A stretch of 64,000 bases of DNA from Shinella zoogloeoides. GTDB taxonomy: Bacteria; Pseudomonadota; Alphaproteobacteria; Rhizobiales; Rhizobiaceae. The stretch spans positions 310,001 to 374,000 of the forward strand of contig NZ_CP093529.1 of NCBI RefSeq assembly GCF_022682305.1, written 5' to 3'. The translations under genes were made by a program, and so were the position numbers. Below, piece after piece: positions 55,572 through 64,000 of the stretch. How positions within the stretch are numbered: the first letter of the stretch is position 1; the number at the start of each line of letters is the position of its first letter. The notes beneath the pieces are model-generated. The model saw only the letters and a list, made by a program, of their open reading frames with translations, did not search any database and had not been told where the DNA came from.

Positions 55572-55596
55572 GCAGGCGGCCCTTGTGGCCGCCTGC
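55572..55596 (+). terminator. Hairpin after TRAP operon
   Basis: GCAGGCGGCC-CTTGT-GGCCGCCTGC, a perfect 10-bp stem about 70 bp after the DctP-like stop, followed only by GCCGTTT. Probably the operon terminator. Confidence 0.6.
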
Positions 55597-55675
55597 GCCG
55601 TTTGGCGCGGGGGCGGATGCTTGAATTTGCCGGGTACATCGTGCCATTAGGACGTCTTCCTCCGGAGAATGGCAC

Positions 55676-56731
55676 ATGACCAAAGACACGATGGCCGGAC
55701 GGCCATGGAAGAAACTGGCGTTCATCGCATCCCTTTTCGCCTATGCGACGGCCGCGCAGGCGACCCCCGTGCTGGTGGTGGACGCCGACAGCCATCAGGT
55801 GCTCTACCAGGAAGATGCCGGCGTGCCCTGGTATCCGGCCTCCACGACCAAGCTCATGTCGGCCTTCATCGTGTTCGAGGCGCTGCGCGCCGGCGATGTC
55901 ACCCTGAAGACGCCCGTCACCATGACGCGCAACGCGACGAAGCAGGCCTTTCTGGAATCCGGCCTGACCTTCGGGCGGGTGATGACGTTGGAGGACGCGC
56001 TGTTCGCCATGCTCACCGCCTCGGCAAACGACGTCGCCGTGGCGCTAGCGGAGGCCGTCGCGCCCGATGAGAAGGCCTTCGTGCAGCGCATGAACGATGC
56101 CGCCGCCCGCCTCGGCCTGAACGGCACCCGCTTCACCAATCCGAACGGCCTGTTCGACAAGCAGAACTACACGACCGCGCGTGACCTGGCGCTGCTCGGC
56201 ATGGAGGTGGACCGGGCGTTCCCCGAATATCGCCGCTTCTTCCAGGCCTCGGCGGTGACGATCGACGGCAAGGAGATCAAGTCCAACAACCTGCTCCTGA
56301 CCCGCTTCAGCGGCACGGTCGGCATGAAGACCGGCTTCCTCTGTGCGTCCGGGCGAAACTTCGTGGGCCTTGCCGAGCGCAATGAGCGACGCGTGATGGT
56401 TGTCGTGCTGGGCGCGACGACGGAGCGGGAGCGCAACGAGCGTTCCGCGCAGTTCCTGACGCAGGCTTTCGCCGGCAAGCTACCGGCCGGCGGCGGCAGC
56501 GTCGAAAACGTCGCGAACCGGCGCGATGTCGCGCCCGAGGACATGCGCATCCGTCTCTGCACTGACAAGAGCGCGGAATACGAGGCCAGCCGCGACGCGC
56601 TCTACCCGATGGGCCTGCCGGGTCACGAGACCTATCTGCAGGATCAATTGCCGGGCGGTGTCCATGCGATCAGCACCTGGGCGGACGACAAGGCCGTAGA
56701 TGTGCCGGTTCCCGCCCGGCGGCCATCGTGA
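55676..56731 (+). CDS. D-alanyl-D-alanine carboxypeptidase (peptidase S11)
   Basis: 351 residues; GGAGA lies just before the ATG. It has a signal peptide (LAFIASLFAYATAAQATP) and the active-site triad of S11 enzymes: STTK (Ser nucleophile in PASTTKLM), SAN (TASANDVAVALAE) and KTG (MKTGFLCASGRNF). The enzyme trims the terminal D-Ala of peptidoglycan stem peptides in the periplasm. It lacks an obvious C-terminal amphipathic anchor, so it may be soluble or SPOR/partner bound. Monocistronic, convergent with the LysR gene. Confidence 0.93.
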   Translation: MTKDTMAGRPWKKLAFIASLFAYATAAQATPVLVVDADSHQVLYQEDAGVPWYPASTTKLMSAFIVFEALRAGDVTLKTPVTMTRNATKQAFLESGLTFGRVMTLEDALFAMLTASANDVAVALAEAVAPDEKAFVQRMNDAAARLGLNGTRFTNPNGLFDKQNYTTARDLALLGMEVDRAFPEYRRFFQASAVTIDGKEIKSNNLLLTRFSGTVGMKTGFLCASGRNFVGLAERNERRVMVVVLGATTERERNERSAQFLTQAFAGKLPAGGGSVENVANRRDVAPEDMRIRLCTDKSAEYEASRDALYPMGLPGHETYLQDQLPGGVHAISTWADDKAVDVPVPARRPS

Positions 56732-56741
56732 GCGTCGTCGT

Positions 56742-57644
56742 CTATTCCTGAAGCAAGGTGAGAAAGCGTTCCGCTGCCGGTGACGCAGGCCGCCGGGCTG
56801 GTTGGAGCAAGTAGAGCGTGCGGGTGAGGTCGAGGTCGGCCACATCGACGAAGGCGAGCGCCGGATCGGCAAAGAGCAGAACGGCTTCGCGCGGCAGCAG
56901 GGCGACGCCGACGCCGGCGCGCACCAGGGCAAGCTGGGCGACGGTGGAGCGGGCGCTGAGATTGCCGGCGAGGAAGACTTCCGGCAGGCCGGCATGGCCG
57001 GCGAGCAGGCGCTGGGTCCCGGTGTCGCCGTCGAGCTGGATGAGGTCCTGCGGGTCGATATCCGCAAGGTGGACGGCTCCCCCTCGAAGCGCCAGCGGAT
57101 GGTCTGCCCGGCAGGCGAGACCGAACGGGTCGCGGCCGATCTCGACCTGGGCGAGGTCCGGCGAGGTGCCCGCCCTTCCGGCAATCGCAAGGTCGAGCAC
57201 GCCATCGGAAACGAGGGTGGCCAGCCGCTCGGCGATATCGTCGTAAAGCGTGACGGTCACGGCCGGATGCGCCTTGCGGAACGCCGCGAGGGCAGGGGCG
57301 ACGCGACCCGAGATCGCCGAGGGCGATGCGCCGATGGCGAGCGAGCCATGTGCCAGCCGCGCCCCGCCGCGAAGGCGCTGCATCGCCCGGTCCAGTCCCT
57401 CCACCAGCGGGCGGGTCTCCTCCAGGAACTGCAGGCCGAGCGCCGTCGGCTGCGGCGGACGCAGGCGCCGGTCGAAGAGCGCATGCCCGGCATTCTCCTC
57501 CAGTTGCCGCACGGCTTCCGTCAGGGCAGAGGGCACGACGCCGAGCGTTTCGGCCGCGCGCACGAAGGAGCCTTCCTGCCAGATGGCGTGGATGGCTCTC
57601 AGATGTCGAAGATTTATGTTCGAATTATCAGAATTTATCTTCAT
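56742..57644 (-). CDS. LysR-family transcriptional regulator
   Basis: 300 residues. The N-terminal winged helix-turn-helix is LRHLRAIHAIWQEGSFVRAAETLGVVPSALTEAVRQLEE; the remaining ~220 residues form the co-inducer-binding domain (TLYDDIAERLATLVSDGVLDLAI, LVRAGVGVALLPREAV). It is divergent from the FAD/Fe-S dehydrogenase at 57712. An imperfect inverted repeat spans the shared region, so regulation of that gene by a hydroxyacid signal is likely. Confidence 0.92.
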   Translation of the reverse strand: MKINSDNSNINLRHLRAIHAIWQEGSFVRAAETLGVVPSALTEAVRQLEENAGHALFDRRLRPPQPTALGLQFLEETRPLVEGLDRAMQRLRGGARLAHGSLAIGASPSAISGRVAPALAAFRKAHPAVTVTLYDDIAERLATLVSDGVLDLAIAGRAGTSPDLAQVEIGRDPFGLACRADHPLALRGGAVHLADIDPQDLIQLDGDTGTQRLLAGHAGLPEVFLAGNLSARSTVAQLALVRAGVGVALLPREAVLLFADPALAFVDVADLDLTRTLYLLQPARRPASPAAERFLTLLQE

Positions 57645-57666
57645 GATTTTCTAATTCTACGAACAT
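57616..57666. promoter_or_regulatory. Inverted repeat at divergent LysR/dehydrogenase promoter
   Basis: ATGTTCGAATTA (57616-57627) and TAATTCTACGAACAT (57652-57666) pair apart from two extra bases, with 24 bp between. The left arm lies in the first codons of the LysR gene. This is compatible with a LysR dimer-of-dimers site, but part of the match could be chance. Confidence 0.42.
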
Positions 57667-57711
57667 GGCTTCCATGGTTCAAGGGGATGCGAGCTTTTGA
57701 AAGGAACCCCA

Positions 57712-60558
57712 GTGCAATTTCCGGCGAAGAACCGTATCGGCGATCTTTCGGCTGCCCTGCGTGCGGGCGGTTTCAGCGGCGAGATCGAGACGGACAGCGC
57801 GCTGCGTGCCGCCATGTCCACCGACAATTCGGTCTACCGGATCGTGCCGGACCTGATCGTCGCCCCGCGTCATGCCGAGGACGTCGTGTGTCTTATGCGC
57901 GTGCTGGAGGACCCGGCCTTCGATGGCATCGCGCTCACCGCGCGCGGCGGCGGAACCGGCACCAATGGCCAGAGCCTCAACAGCGGCGTCGTGATCGATT
58001 TCCGGCGGCACATGAACCGGCTGATCGCCGTCGATCTCGCGGAGCGGTGGGCGGAGGTGGAGCCGGGCATCGTGCTCGACGACCTCAACGACCGGCTGCG
58101 GCCGCATGGCCTGTTCTTCGCGCCGGAGACCTCGACCTCGACGCGCTGCACCGTCGGCGGCATGGTCTCGACCGACGCTTCCGGCAAGGGATCGCGCGTC
58201 TACGGCAAGACCTCGGACAACCTCGCCGGCGTCGAGATCGCACGTGGGGAGGGCTGTCTCGCCTCCTTCGAGGAAACGCCGGACTGGGCGCGGCCGATGC
58301 TGGCGGCCGCCGAGGCGGCGGCCCGGGGCGGGCGGGAAGCCTTCGTCGCCAATACGCCGAAGCTCAACCGCCGCTTCACCGGCTACGACCTGGAGCGGGC
58401 CTGTCCGCCGGAAGGCGGCTTCGAGTGGTGGCGGCTGTTTCCCGGTTCCGAGGGCACGCTCGGCCCGATCACGCGCATCCGGGTGAAGCTCCTTCCCATC
58501 GAACCGGAAAAGCGGCTGATCGTCGTCGGCTTCGACAGTTTCCGCCAGGCGCTGGCGGCCGCAACGCCCCTGATGCAGGACGAGCCGACGGCCATTGAGG
58601 TCATGGACGAGCGCGTGCAGCAACTCGCGCAGGAGGCCGGCATTCTCCAGCGCCTGCCGGAAGGGCTGCGTCCGAAGGGCGGTGCGCGCGTCGCCTATGT
58701 CTTCGTGGAGTTCAACGGTTCGGATGCGGCGCTTCTTGAGGCGCGGCTTGCCGCCTGCCGCGTCCGGCTTGGCACATTGGATGGCGCGGGCGCTGTGCAT
58801 GTGGCGGCGGACAAGGCGGAGATCCGCGCACTCTGGGCGATCCGCTCGGCGGGCGTCGGGCTGCTCGGCAAGGTGGACGGCCGCGCGCGGCCGGTCGCCT
58901 TCGTGGAGGACTGCGTGGTGCCACCGGAAAACTTGCCGGCTTTCGTCGACGATTTCCTCTCCCTCATCGCCGCGCACGGCCTCGGTTTCGGCATCTATGG
59001 CCATGTGGACGTCGGCTGCCTGCATATCCGTCCCGCACTCGATATCGACGCGGACGCGGACCGGGAGAAGCTCGTCGCCGTCTCGGACGGCGTCTTCGCG
59101 CTGACGCGCAAGCATGGTGGCATCTTCTGGGGCGAGCACGGCAAGGGGGTGCGCGGCGCCTATCTGCGCGAATGGATCGGCCCGCAGGCCTATGCGGCCC
59201 TTGAGGGCGTCAAGGCCGCCTTCGATCCGAGGGCGCGTTTCAACCCCGGCAAGCTGGTTGGCGGCGAGGGCACGGTGATGGGCATTGCGACCACGCCCTT
59301 CCGGCCTTTCAACGCGCCCGAAGGCGACACACTGGAAAAGGCCTTCCGCTGCAACGGCAATGCGCAATGCCTCAGCTATCAGGCGGCGACGCCGATGTGT
59401 CCCTCCTTCAAGGCGAGCGCGGACCTGCGCCACTCGCCGAAGGGCCGCGCCGATGCGCTGCGCGCCTGGAAGACAGCGAAAACAGCGGGCGGCGAGGGCA
59501 TCGATGAAACCGACCTGCTGGGCGTGCTCGATACCTGCCTCGGCTGCAAAGCCTGCGCCTCCACCTGTCCCGTACAGGTGGATATTCCGCAGATGCGTTC
59601 CGCCTTCTATGCCGATTACTACGCGCGCAACGCCCGCCCGCTCGCCGACCGGCTGACGCTGCTTGCCGAGCGGATGAGCCCGCTTCAGGTGAAGCTGGCC
59701 GGGGTGCTGCGGCCGGTCTGGCCGCTGCTGCGCCGCGTCGCGGCGGGCCTGATGGGGGCCGTCGACCTGCCGGAACGGCTCGCCGGTCCCGTGCCGGAGC
59801 TGGAGCGCATCGCGATTGCCGATCTCGGCGGTCCGCTGCCGGAGGGTGCGGTCCTCGTCTGGCAGGACTGGTTTACGGCGCTCTTTGACGCGGCCGTGCA
59901 GCGCGATGTGGCGGCCGGGCTGCGCGCGCTCGGCTATCGTCCGCTCTTCGTGGAGATGCTGCCGGCCGGCAAGGCCGCGCTCAATCTCGGAGATATGGCG
60001 GGCTTCCGCGCCATGGCGGGACGGCTTGCCGCGGCGCTGGCGCAGGCGGCGCGCTCCGGTGTCCCGATGATCGGTCTCGACCCCGCCTTCGTCATGATGC
60101 TGCGGCAGGACTATGCGAAGGCCGGCATCCGCCTGCCGGAGGTGCTTCTGCCACAGGCGTTCCTGGCCGGCGAGATCGCGGCGGGAAGGGTGATGCCCAG
60201 GGCGGCGGCCGGCGCAGATGCCGTCACGCTGCTCAGCCATTGCACCGAAACGACGGGGGATGCGGGCGCGCGCGCCGACTGGCAGGCGGTGTTTGCCGCG
60301 CTCGGTGTGGAGCTGGCCGCGCCTGAAACCGGCTGCTGCGGCATGGCGGGCCTCTTCGGCCACCAGAAGCGCCATCAGGCCGTCTCGAAGAGCCTCTTCG
60401 CGCTTTCCTGGGCCGGGCACGTGAAGGACGGTAAGACGGTGGTCGCAACCGGCTTCTCCTGCCGTTGCCAGACCGAGCGTCTGGCGGAACGGGACGTCCG
60501 CCACCCCCTCGGCCTCATCGCCGATCTTCTGGCGGTCAGAGCCAGCCGGCCTTCTTGA
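57712..60558 (+). CDS. FAD-binding and Fe-S-binding D-2-hydroxyacid dehydrogenase fusion (YdiJ-like)
   Basis: 948 residues from a GTG at 57712 with AAAGGAA upstream. Domains in order: FAD_binding_4 (ALTARGGGTGTNGQSLNSGVVIDF and STRCTVGGMVSTDASGKGSRVYGKTSDN), FAD-oxidase C domain ending near GKGVRGAYLREW / FNPGKLVGG, a ferredoxin-like 2x[4Fe-4S] domain (RCNGNAQC ... MCPSF and CLGCKACASTCP), and a CCG-type domain (HCTETTGD ... GCCGMAGLFGH). This is the architecture of E. coli YdiJ, a D-2-hydroxyglutarate dehydrogenase; D-lactate-type oxidation is the alternative. Its stop overlaps the end of corA by 23 bp. Confidence 0.88.
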   Translation: MQFPAKNRIGDLSAALRAGGFSGEIETDSALRAAMSTDNSVYRIVPDLIVAPRHAEDVVCLMRVLEDPAFDGIALTARGGGTGTNGQSLNSGVVIDFRRHMNRLIAVDLAERWAEVEPGIVLDDLNDRLRPHGLFFAPETSTSTRCTVGGMVSTDASGKGSRVYGKTSDNLAGVEIARGEGCLASFEETPDWARPMLAAAEAAARGGREAFVANTPKLNRRFTGYDLERACPPEGGFEWWRLFPGSEGTLGPITRIRVKLLPIEPEKRLIVVGFDSFRQALAAATPLMQDEPTAIEVMDERVQQLAQEAGILQRLPEGLRPKGGARVAYVFVEFNGSDAALLEARLAACRVRLGTLDGAGAVHVAADKAEIRALWAIRSAGVGLLGKVDGRARPVAFVEDCVVPPENLPAFVDDFLSLIAAHGLGFGIYGHVDVGCLHIRPALDIDADADREKLVAVSDGVFALTRKHGGIFWGEHGKGVRGAYLREWIGPQAYAALEGVKAAFDPRARFNPGKLVGGEGTVMGIATTPFRPFNAPEGDTLEKAFRCNGNAQCLSYQAATPMCPSFKASADLRHSPKGRADALRAWKTAKTAGGEGIDETDLLGVLDTCLGCKACASTCPVQVDIPQMRSAFYADYYARNARPLADRLTLLAERMSPLQVKLAGVLRPVWPLLRRVAAGLMGAVDLPERLAGPVPELERIAIADLGGPLPEGAVLVWQDWFTALFDAAVQRDVAAGLRALGYRPLFVEMLPAGKAALNLGDMAGFRAMAGRLAAALAQAARSGVPMIGLDPAFVMMLRQDYAKAGIRLPEVLLPQAFLAGEIAAGRVMPRAAAGADAVTLLSHCTETTGDAGARADWQAVFAALGVELAAPETGCCGMAGLFGHQKRHQAVSKSLFALSWAGHVKDGKTVVATGFSCRCQTERLAERDVRHPLGLIADLLAVRASRPS

Positions 60559-61501
60559 AGCGGGCGAAGAGAATGCCGCAGAGAGCGGCGATGACCCCGA
60601 GGACGATGAAATAGCCGTAGCGGGTCTCCAGTTCCGGCATGTTGCGGAAGTTCATCCCGTAGAGGCCCGCGATCGCCGTTGGAACCGCCAGGATGGCGGC
60701 CCAGGCGGCAAGCTGGCGGGTGATGACGCCCTGGCGCTGTTGCTCGAGCAGATTGCTCGCCTCGAACACGGATGTGATGACGTCGCGCAGGCCGGCGATC
60801 ATCGTCTCCACCCGTTTGACATGGTCGAGGACGTCGCGGAAATAGGGGCGGGCGTTCTCGTCGATGCAGGGCAGGTCCAGATGGGTGAGCCGCCCCGCCA
60901 CTTCCGCCATCGGCCCCAGCACGCGCTGGAACAGGATCACCTGGCGGCGCATGCGGAAGATGCGGCGGATCTGCTCGCGCTCGAGGAAGGAGATCAGCAT
61001 GTGCTTTTCGAGCGCCAGAACGCTGTCCTCGATCTTCTCGACCATCGGCAGGTAGCCGTCGACGATGAAGTCGATGATGGCGTGCAGCACGTAGTCCGGC
61101 CCATGCCGCAGCATCTGCGGCGATTGCTCCAGCAGGCGGCGCAGTTCCGTGTGCGTGCGCGCCGAGCCGTGGCGGACCGTGACGATATGATGCCGGCCGA
61201 CGAAGATGCAGGTTTCGCCATAGACGATCTTGTCCGCCTCTAGATGCGCGGTCTTCACCACGACGAAGAGTTCTTCGCCATAGACCTCGACCTTCGGCAC
61301 CTGCCGGCCTCGCAGCGCATCCTCCACGGCGAGCGGATGCAGGCCGAACATCGCCTTGAGTTTGCCCATCTCTTCCTCGGTCGGCTCCGTCAGGCCGATC
61401 CAGACGAAGGCGTTTTCCTCGGTTGCGAAGGGTTCGTCCGCAAGCGCGACCTCTTCGGCGCGCTTGCCGTCACGGTAGATACAGGAGGCGACGACTGTCA
61501 T
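60536..61501 (-). CDS. corA: CorA-family divalent cation transporter
   Basis: 321 residues. The large N-terminal cytoplasmic domain is alpha/beta then a long helix (VLALEKHMLISFLEREQIRRIFRMRRQVILFQR). Two C-terminal transmembrane helices are separated by the invariant GMN loop (YGMNFRNMPELE). The protein forms pentameric Mg2+ (or Co2+/Ni2+) channels in the inner membrane. Monocistronic, transcribed away from the IS element. Confidence 0.95.
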   Translation of the reverse strand: MTVVASCIYRDGKRAEEVALADEPFATEENAFVWIGLTEPTEEEMGKLKAMFGLHPLAVEDALRGRQVPKVEVYGEELFVVVKTAHLEADKIVYGETCIFVGRHHIVTVRHGSARTHTELRRLLEQSPQMLRHGPDYVLHAIIDFIVDGYLPMVEKIEDSVLALEKHMLISFLEREQIRRIFRMRRQVILFQRVLGPMAEVAGRLTHLDLPCIDENARPYFRDVLDHVKRVETMIAGLRDVITSVFEASNLLEQQRQGVITRQLAAWAAILAVPTAIAGLYGMNFRNMPELETRYGYFIVLGVIAALCGILFARFKKAGWL

Positions 61502-61655
61502 CGGGTGGCTCTTCGAGGCGCGTGATGGCGTTTGGGCGGGTCAAAGGCGCATATCCCGCCCTTGATGGATGAGCAAGCGTCACGGCATGGCTATACCGCC
61601 TAGCCTCCACGTAAGTTCCATAAGATAGATTATGCAATTTTCGTATGTAGCCGGG

Positions 61656-62773
61656 GTGGGTTCAAGGATGGAGTGCGACTTGCGAATGATGCCAATGGGT
61701 TATCCGCCGCAAGGACGCTGCCATGAAACGCACCTACTCCCATATAGACCTGAACGAACGCCGCAGGATTGCGCGCTGGCGTCATGCTGGCGTGAGCATC
61801 GACATCATCGCCGAAAAGCTTGGGCGCCATCGCTCAACGATCTTCCGCGAGGTCCGTCGAAACGCCTACATCGACAAGGAATGGCCCGATCTCAGTGGCT
61901 ACCATTGCGTGACGGCGCATGACATGGCCTGCGAGCGTCGGACCAAGCTCAGGAAGCTTGCGCGCTTCTCGCATGTCCGCCAATCCGTCATCGAGCGGAT
62001 CATGCATGGCTGGTCGCCGCAGCAAATCGCGGGTCGGATGCGGCTGGAGCGCCATCCGATCTCCGTCAGCCATGAAACGATCTACAAGTTCGCCTATTCG
62101 GTTGACGGACACGCCATCAAGCTCTGGAAACATCTGCCGGAACATCGTGCACGACGTCGGCCGCGGCATGCCAGACGCCGACACGGCCAGCGCTTCAGCC
62201 CGGATCTCAACATCTTGCGCCGCCCGGACGTGGTCGCCGATCGAAGGCAGCTCGGACACTGGGAATGCGACCTCATCCAGTTTCGCCAGAAGTTCGGCAA
62301 GGCAAACGTGACGTCGCTGGTCGAACGCGTCAGCCGCTTCGCCGTTCTTCTCCGCAACAACGACCGGCAGTCGCGGCCGATTATGCAACGGCTCATCGGC
62401 GTGCTGCAGGCCCTGCCCCATCGCGCCCGCCGTTCGATCACCTTCGACCGCGGGACGGAGTTCACCGACTGGGCCTATCTCCAGGCCGGGATCGGCTCTG
62501 CGACCTGGTTCTGCGATCCGCAATCACCCTGGCAGAAAGGCACCGTCGAGAATACGAATGGCCGGGCCAGGAAATGGCTTTCGAGGGATGTCGATCCGCT
62601 CTCCATCACCGACCATGACCTCAAAGAAATCTGCGATCGATTGAATACGACGCCCCGCAAGTGCCTCGGCTACAAAACGCCCGCCGAAGTCTTCCGCCAG
62701 AAGCTGCTCGCGCAGATGCGGTCGCGAGGATAGGATCACCGAGCCCGCAAGTCGCGTCTCGGCTTGAACTCAC
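61656..62773 (+). mobile_element. IS30-family insertion sequence
   Basis: About 1.12 kb. It contains one transposase gene flanked by imperfect terminal inverted repeats: left 61656-61684 (GTGGGTTCAAG...GCGACTTGCG) and right 62746-62773 (CGCAAGTCGC...CTTGAACTCAC). The inner 10 bp are identical and there is a one-base length difference between the ends. No clear target duplication is seen, so the exact tips may be off by a few bases. It sits in the corA-pncB intergenic region. Confidence 0.8.
61723..62733 (+). CDS. IS30-family transposase
   Basis: 336 residues, full length. The N-terminal helix-turn-helix (YSHIDLNERRRIARWRHAGV, IAEKLGRHRSTIFREVRRNA) is typical of IS30. The DDE catalytic domain shows Asp in GHWECDLI, Asp in FDRGTEF and Glu in KGTVENTNG, followed by the Tn-type LNTTPRKCLGYKTPAEVF ending. 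No frameshift or stop is seen, so the element could be active. It starts 67 bp inside the left end. Confidence 0.95.
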   Translation: MKRTYSHIDLNERRRIARWRHAGVSIDIIAEKLGRHRSTIFREVRRNAYIDKEWPDLSGYHCVTAHDMACERRTKLRKLARFSHVRQSVIERIMHGWSPQQIAGRMRLERHPISVSHETIYKFAYSVDGHAIKLWKHLPEHRARRRPRHARRRHGQRFSPDLNILRRPDVVADRRQLGHWECDLIQFRQKFGKANVTSLVERVSRFAVLLRNNDRQSRPIMQRLIGVLQALPHRARRSITFDRGTEFTDWAYLQAGIGSATWFCDPQSPWQKGTVENTNGRARKWLSRDVDPLSITDHDLKEICDRLNTTPRKCLGYKTPAEVFRQKLLAQMRSRG

Positions 62774-62781
62774 AAGGCTAT

Positions 62782-62818
62782 TTAGTAATGCGACAGTTGG
62801 GCTAGTTAGAGATGCGAC
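62782..62818. repeat. Short direct repeat next to IS30, possible remnant of another IS end
   Basis: TTAGTAATGCGAC (62782-62794) and TTAGAGATGCGAC (62806-62818) are 13-bp direct repeats with two mismatches, 24 bp apart. They lie just outside the IS30 right end. Sub-terminal direct repeats like this occur at IS21-type ends, but no second transposase gene is present. Confidence 0.4.
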
Positions 62819-62878
62819 GGTCTCGCCTCATGACGCCGGTGTCGACGGCGCATGCCCGCCGCCATGTCTCCGGCGCGA

Positions 62879-63040
62879 CTACAATGCCTGCGGTGCGATG
62901 AACTGGTAGTAGGCCCAGGCGAGCACGATCACCGCGGCGACGGCGAGCCAGACCAGTCCCTTTTTCGGCCCCGGCGCGGCAGGCTTGTTTTCCTGCTTCG
63001 GTTTCCGTGGCTCGAATTTCAGAACATTTTTGTCGTTCAA
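62879..63040 (-). CDS. Small single-pass membrane protein, 53 residues
   Basis: Starts with a TTG at 63040, preceded by GGAGG at good spacing, and ends at a TAG at 62881-62879. The sequence has a basic N-terminal half (NDKNVLKFEPRKPKQENKPA), a Pro-rich linker, and one transmembrane helix (GLVWLAVAAVIVLAWAYYQF). The Arg/Lys-rich side suggests N-in topology. It is of a kind I have seen as small hypothetical proteins in rhizobial genomes, but no function is known to me. It is divergent from pncB. Confidence 0.68.
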   Translation of the reverse strand: MNDKNVLKFEPRKPKQENKPAAPGPKKGLVWLAVAAVIVLAWAYYQFIAPQAL

Positions 63041-63286
63041 GGCATCCTCCGTGGCATTGCGATACGCTAAAAGGTCTGCGGGCGGGTTTCAGGGCCGCCC
63101 TGCCCTCTGAAAATCACCGGGCTTCTATCACGGCGGCCCGCCCGCCGGAAGTTCGACGTGCCCGCTGGTACGGCGGATGACGGCCATTCGGCTTGCAATC
63201 GGCGTTTCGATCAACGAGGCTGCGGGCCTGCCGGACGCTTTCGGGCGGAAGGCGCTGAACGACAGCATCGAAGCAGGAGCCGGCAT

Positions 63287-64000
63287 GGCCGTCAACGATA
63301 TCGCGACCCGTACCTACGACCATAATTTCCGGCTCGACCCGATCGTGCGCAGCCTGCTCGATACGGACTTCTACAAGCTGCTGATGCTTCAGATGATCCG
63401 GCAGCTTCACCCCGATGTAAACGCGACCTTTTCGCTGATCAACCGTACGAGGAGCGTGCGGCTGGCCGATATTATCGACGAGGGGGAGCTGCGCGCCCAG
63501 CTCGATCATGCCCGCAGCGTGCGCTTCACCAAGAAGGAGTTGATCTGGCTCGCCGGCAACAGCTTCTATGGCCGCGCGCGCATGTTCGGCCCGGATTTCA
63601 TCGCGTGGCTGGCAGCCTTCCAGCTACCGGAATACGATCTGCGCAAGGTGGACGGGCAGTACGAATTGCACTTCGACGGGCCGTGGACGCATACGTCCAT
63701 GTGGGAGATTCCCGCGCTTGCGATCATCAACGAAATGAAGTCGCGCGCGGCGATGCGCGACCGGGGGCGCTTCGCGCTCGACGTGCTCTATGCCCGCGCC
63801 AAGGCGCGGCTCTGGGAGAAGGTGGAGCGGTTGCGGCAGTTGCCCGATCTCGTCATCTCCGATTTCGGCACGCGCCGCCGGCATGGGTTCCTCTGGCAGC
63901 GCTGGTGCGTGGAGGCGCTGAAGGAGGGGCTTGGCGAGCGTTTCATCGGGACCTCCAACGTGCTGCTCGCCATGGATGCCGATCTCGAGGCGATCGGCAC
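63287..64000 (+). CDS. pncB: Nicotinate phosphoribosyltransferase, 3'-truncated by window edge
   Basis: The first 238 residues are present; the gene runs past base 64000. AGGAG precedes the ATG. Family wording is clear: [32 protein letters not shown], the His-containing segment [17 protein letters not shown] and the [16 protein letters not shown] active-site region, then [10 protein letters not shown]. The enzyme converts nicotinate, PRPP and ATP to nicotinate mononucleotide in the NAD salvage pathway. Nothing distinctive is seen in the region between the small membrane gene and pncB. Confidence 0.96.

Overview
The window is GC-rich, densely coded DNA from an alphaproteobacterium, most likely a Rhizobiaceae member (Rhizobium/Shinella/Ensifer/Agrobacterium group). 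The inference rests on gene content (many polyamine/betaine-type catabolic genes and ABC/TRAP importers, class Ib ribonucleotide reductase behind a B12 riboswitch, CbtAB, T1SS-exported RTX proteins) and on a palindromic intergenic repeat of a type familiar from rhizobia. I see no rRNA, tRNA, CRISPR array, prophage or conjugation genes. One IS30-family element is present near the right end. Both edges cut genes: a response regulator on the left and pncB on the right.

Layout. 1-16.9 kb: a two-component pair (response regulator and sensor kinase, convergent with overlapping 3' ends) beside a large export locus. That locus holds a ~3150-residue exoprotein with two complete animal-type heme peroxidase domains, RTX repeats and a very acidic linker, then a type I secretion ABC ATPase, a membrane-anchored RTX protein and an HlyD-type adaptor. 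17-22.5 kb: an alanine/sodium symporter, an orphan gene, a frameshifted pentapeptide-repeat gene, and a TetR regulator divergent from an Old-Yellow-Enzyme/NAD demethylase-like flavoprotein. 22.5-35.7 kb: a catabolic regulon of two FAD oxidoreductases, a GcvT-like protein, a BetI-like TetR regulator, a polyamine-type ABC importer, a class III aminotransferase and a Rieske oxygenase. Three near-identical operator palindromes (TGAATGAAYRTTCA) lie exactly at its three promoter regions. 36-39 kb: a DUF2325 protein with a perfect 20-bp-arm palindrome upstream that resembles a molybdate (ModE-type) operator, then recX, cspA and a VOC-fold protein. 39.2-43.1 kb: nrdH-nrdE-nrdF without nrdI, behind an NrdR-box promoter and a cobalamin-type riboswitch leader. 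43.2-45 kb: a second, short cobalamin riboswitch followed by cbtB, cbtA and a small exported protein. 45.2-48.3 kb: pntA-pntB. 48.3-57.7 kb: a trimethylamine-dehydrogenase-like flavoprotein, an FtsI-type penicillin-binding protein, a TRAP transporter, a D,D-carboxypeptidase and a LysR regulator. 57.7-64 kb: a D-2-hydroxyacid dehydrogenase fusion, corA, the IS30 element, a 53-residue membrane protein and pncB.

How the parts work together. The first block looks like a regulated system for exporting a calcium-dependent extracellular peroxidase, with its own kinase/regulator pair. The 22-36 kb block looks like a coordinately controlled pathway for uptake and N-demethylation/deamination of a quaternary-amine or polyamine-like compound whose identity cannot be read from sequence. 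The two B12 riboswitches, about 4 kb apart, tie a B12-independent ribonucleotide reductase and a cobalt uptake system to the same vitamin signal. Start codons were chosen by Shine-Dalgarno position where stated. All family names come from recognising sequence motifs by eye, without database searches.
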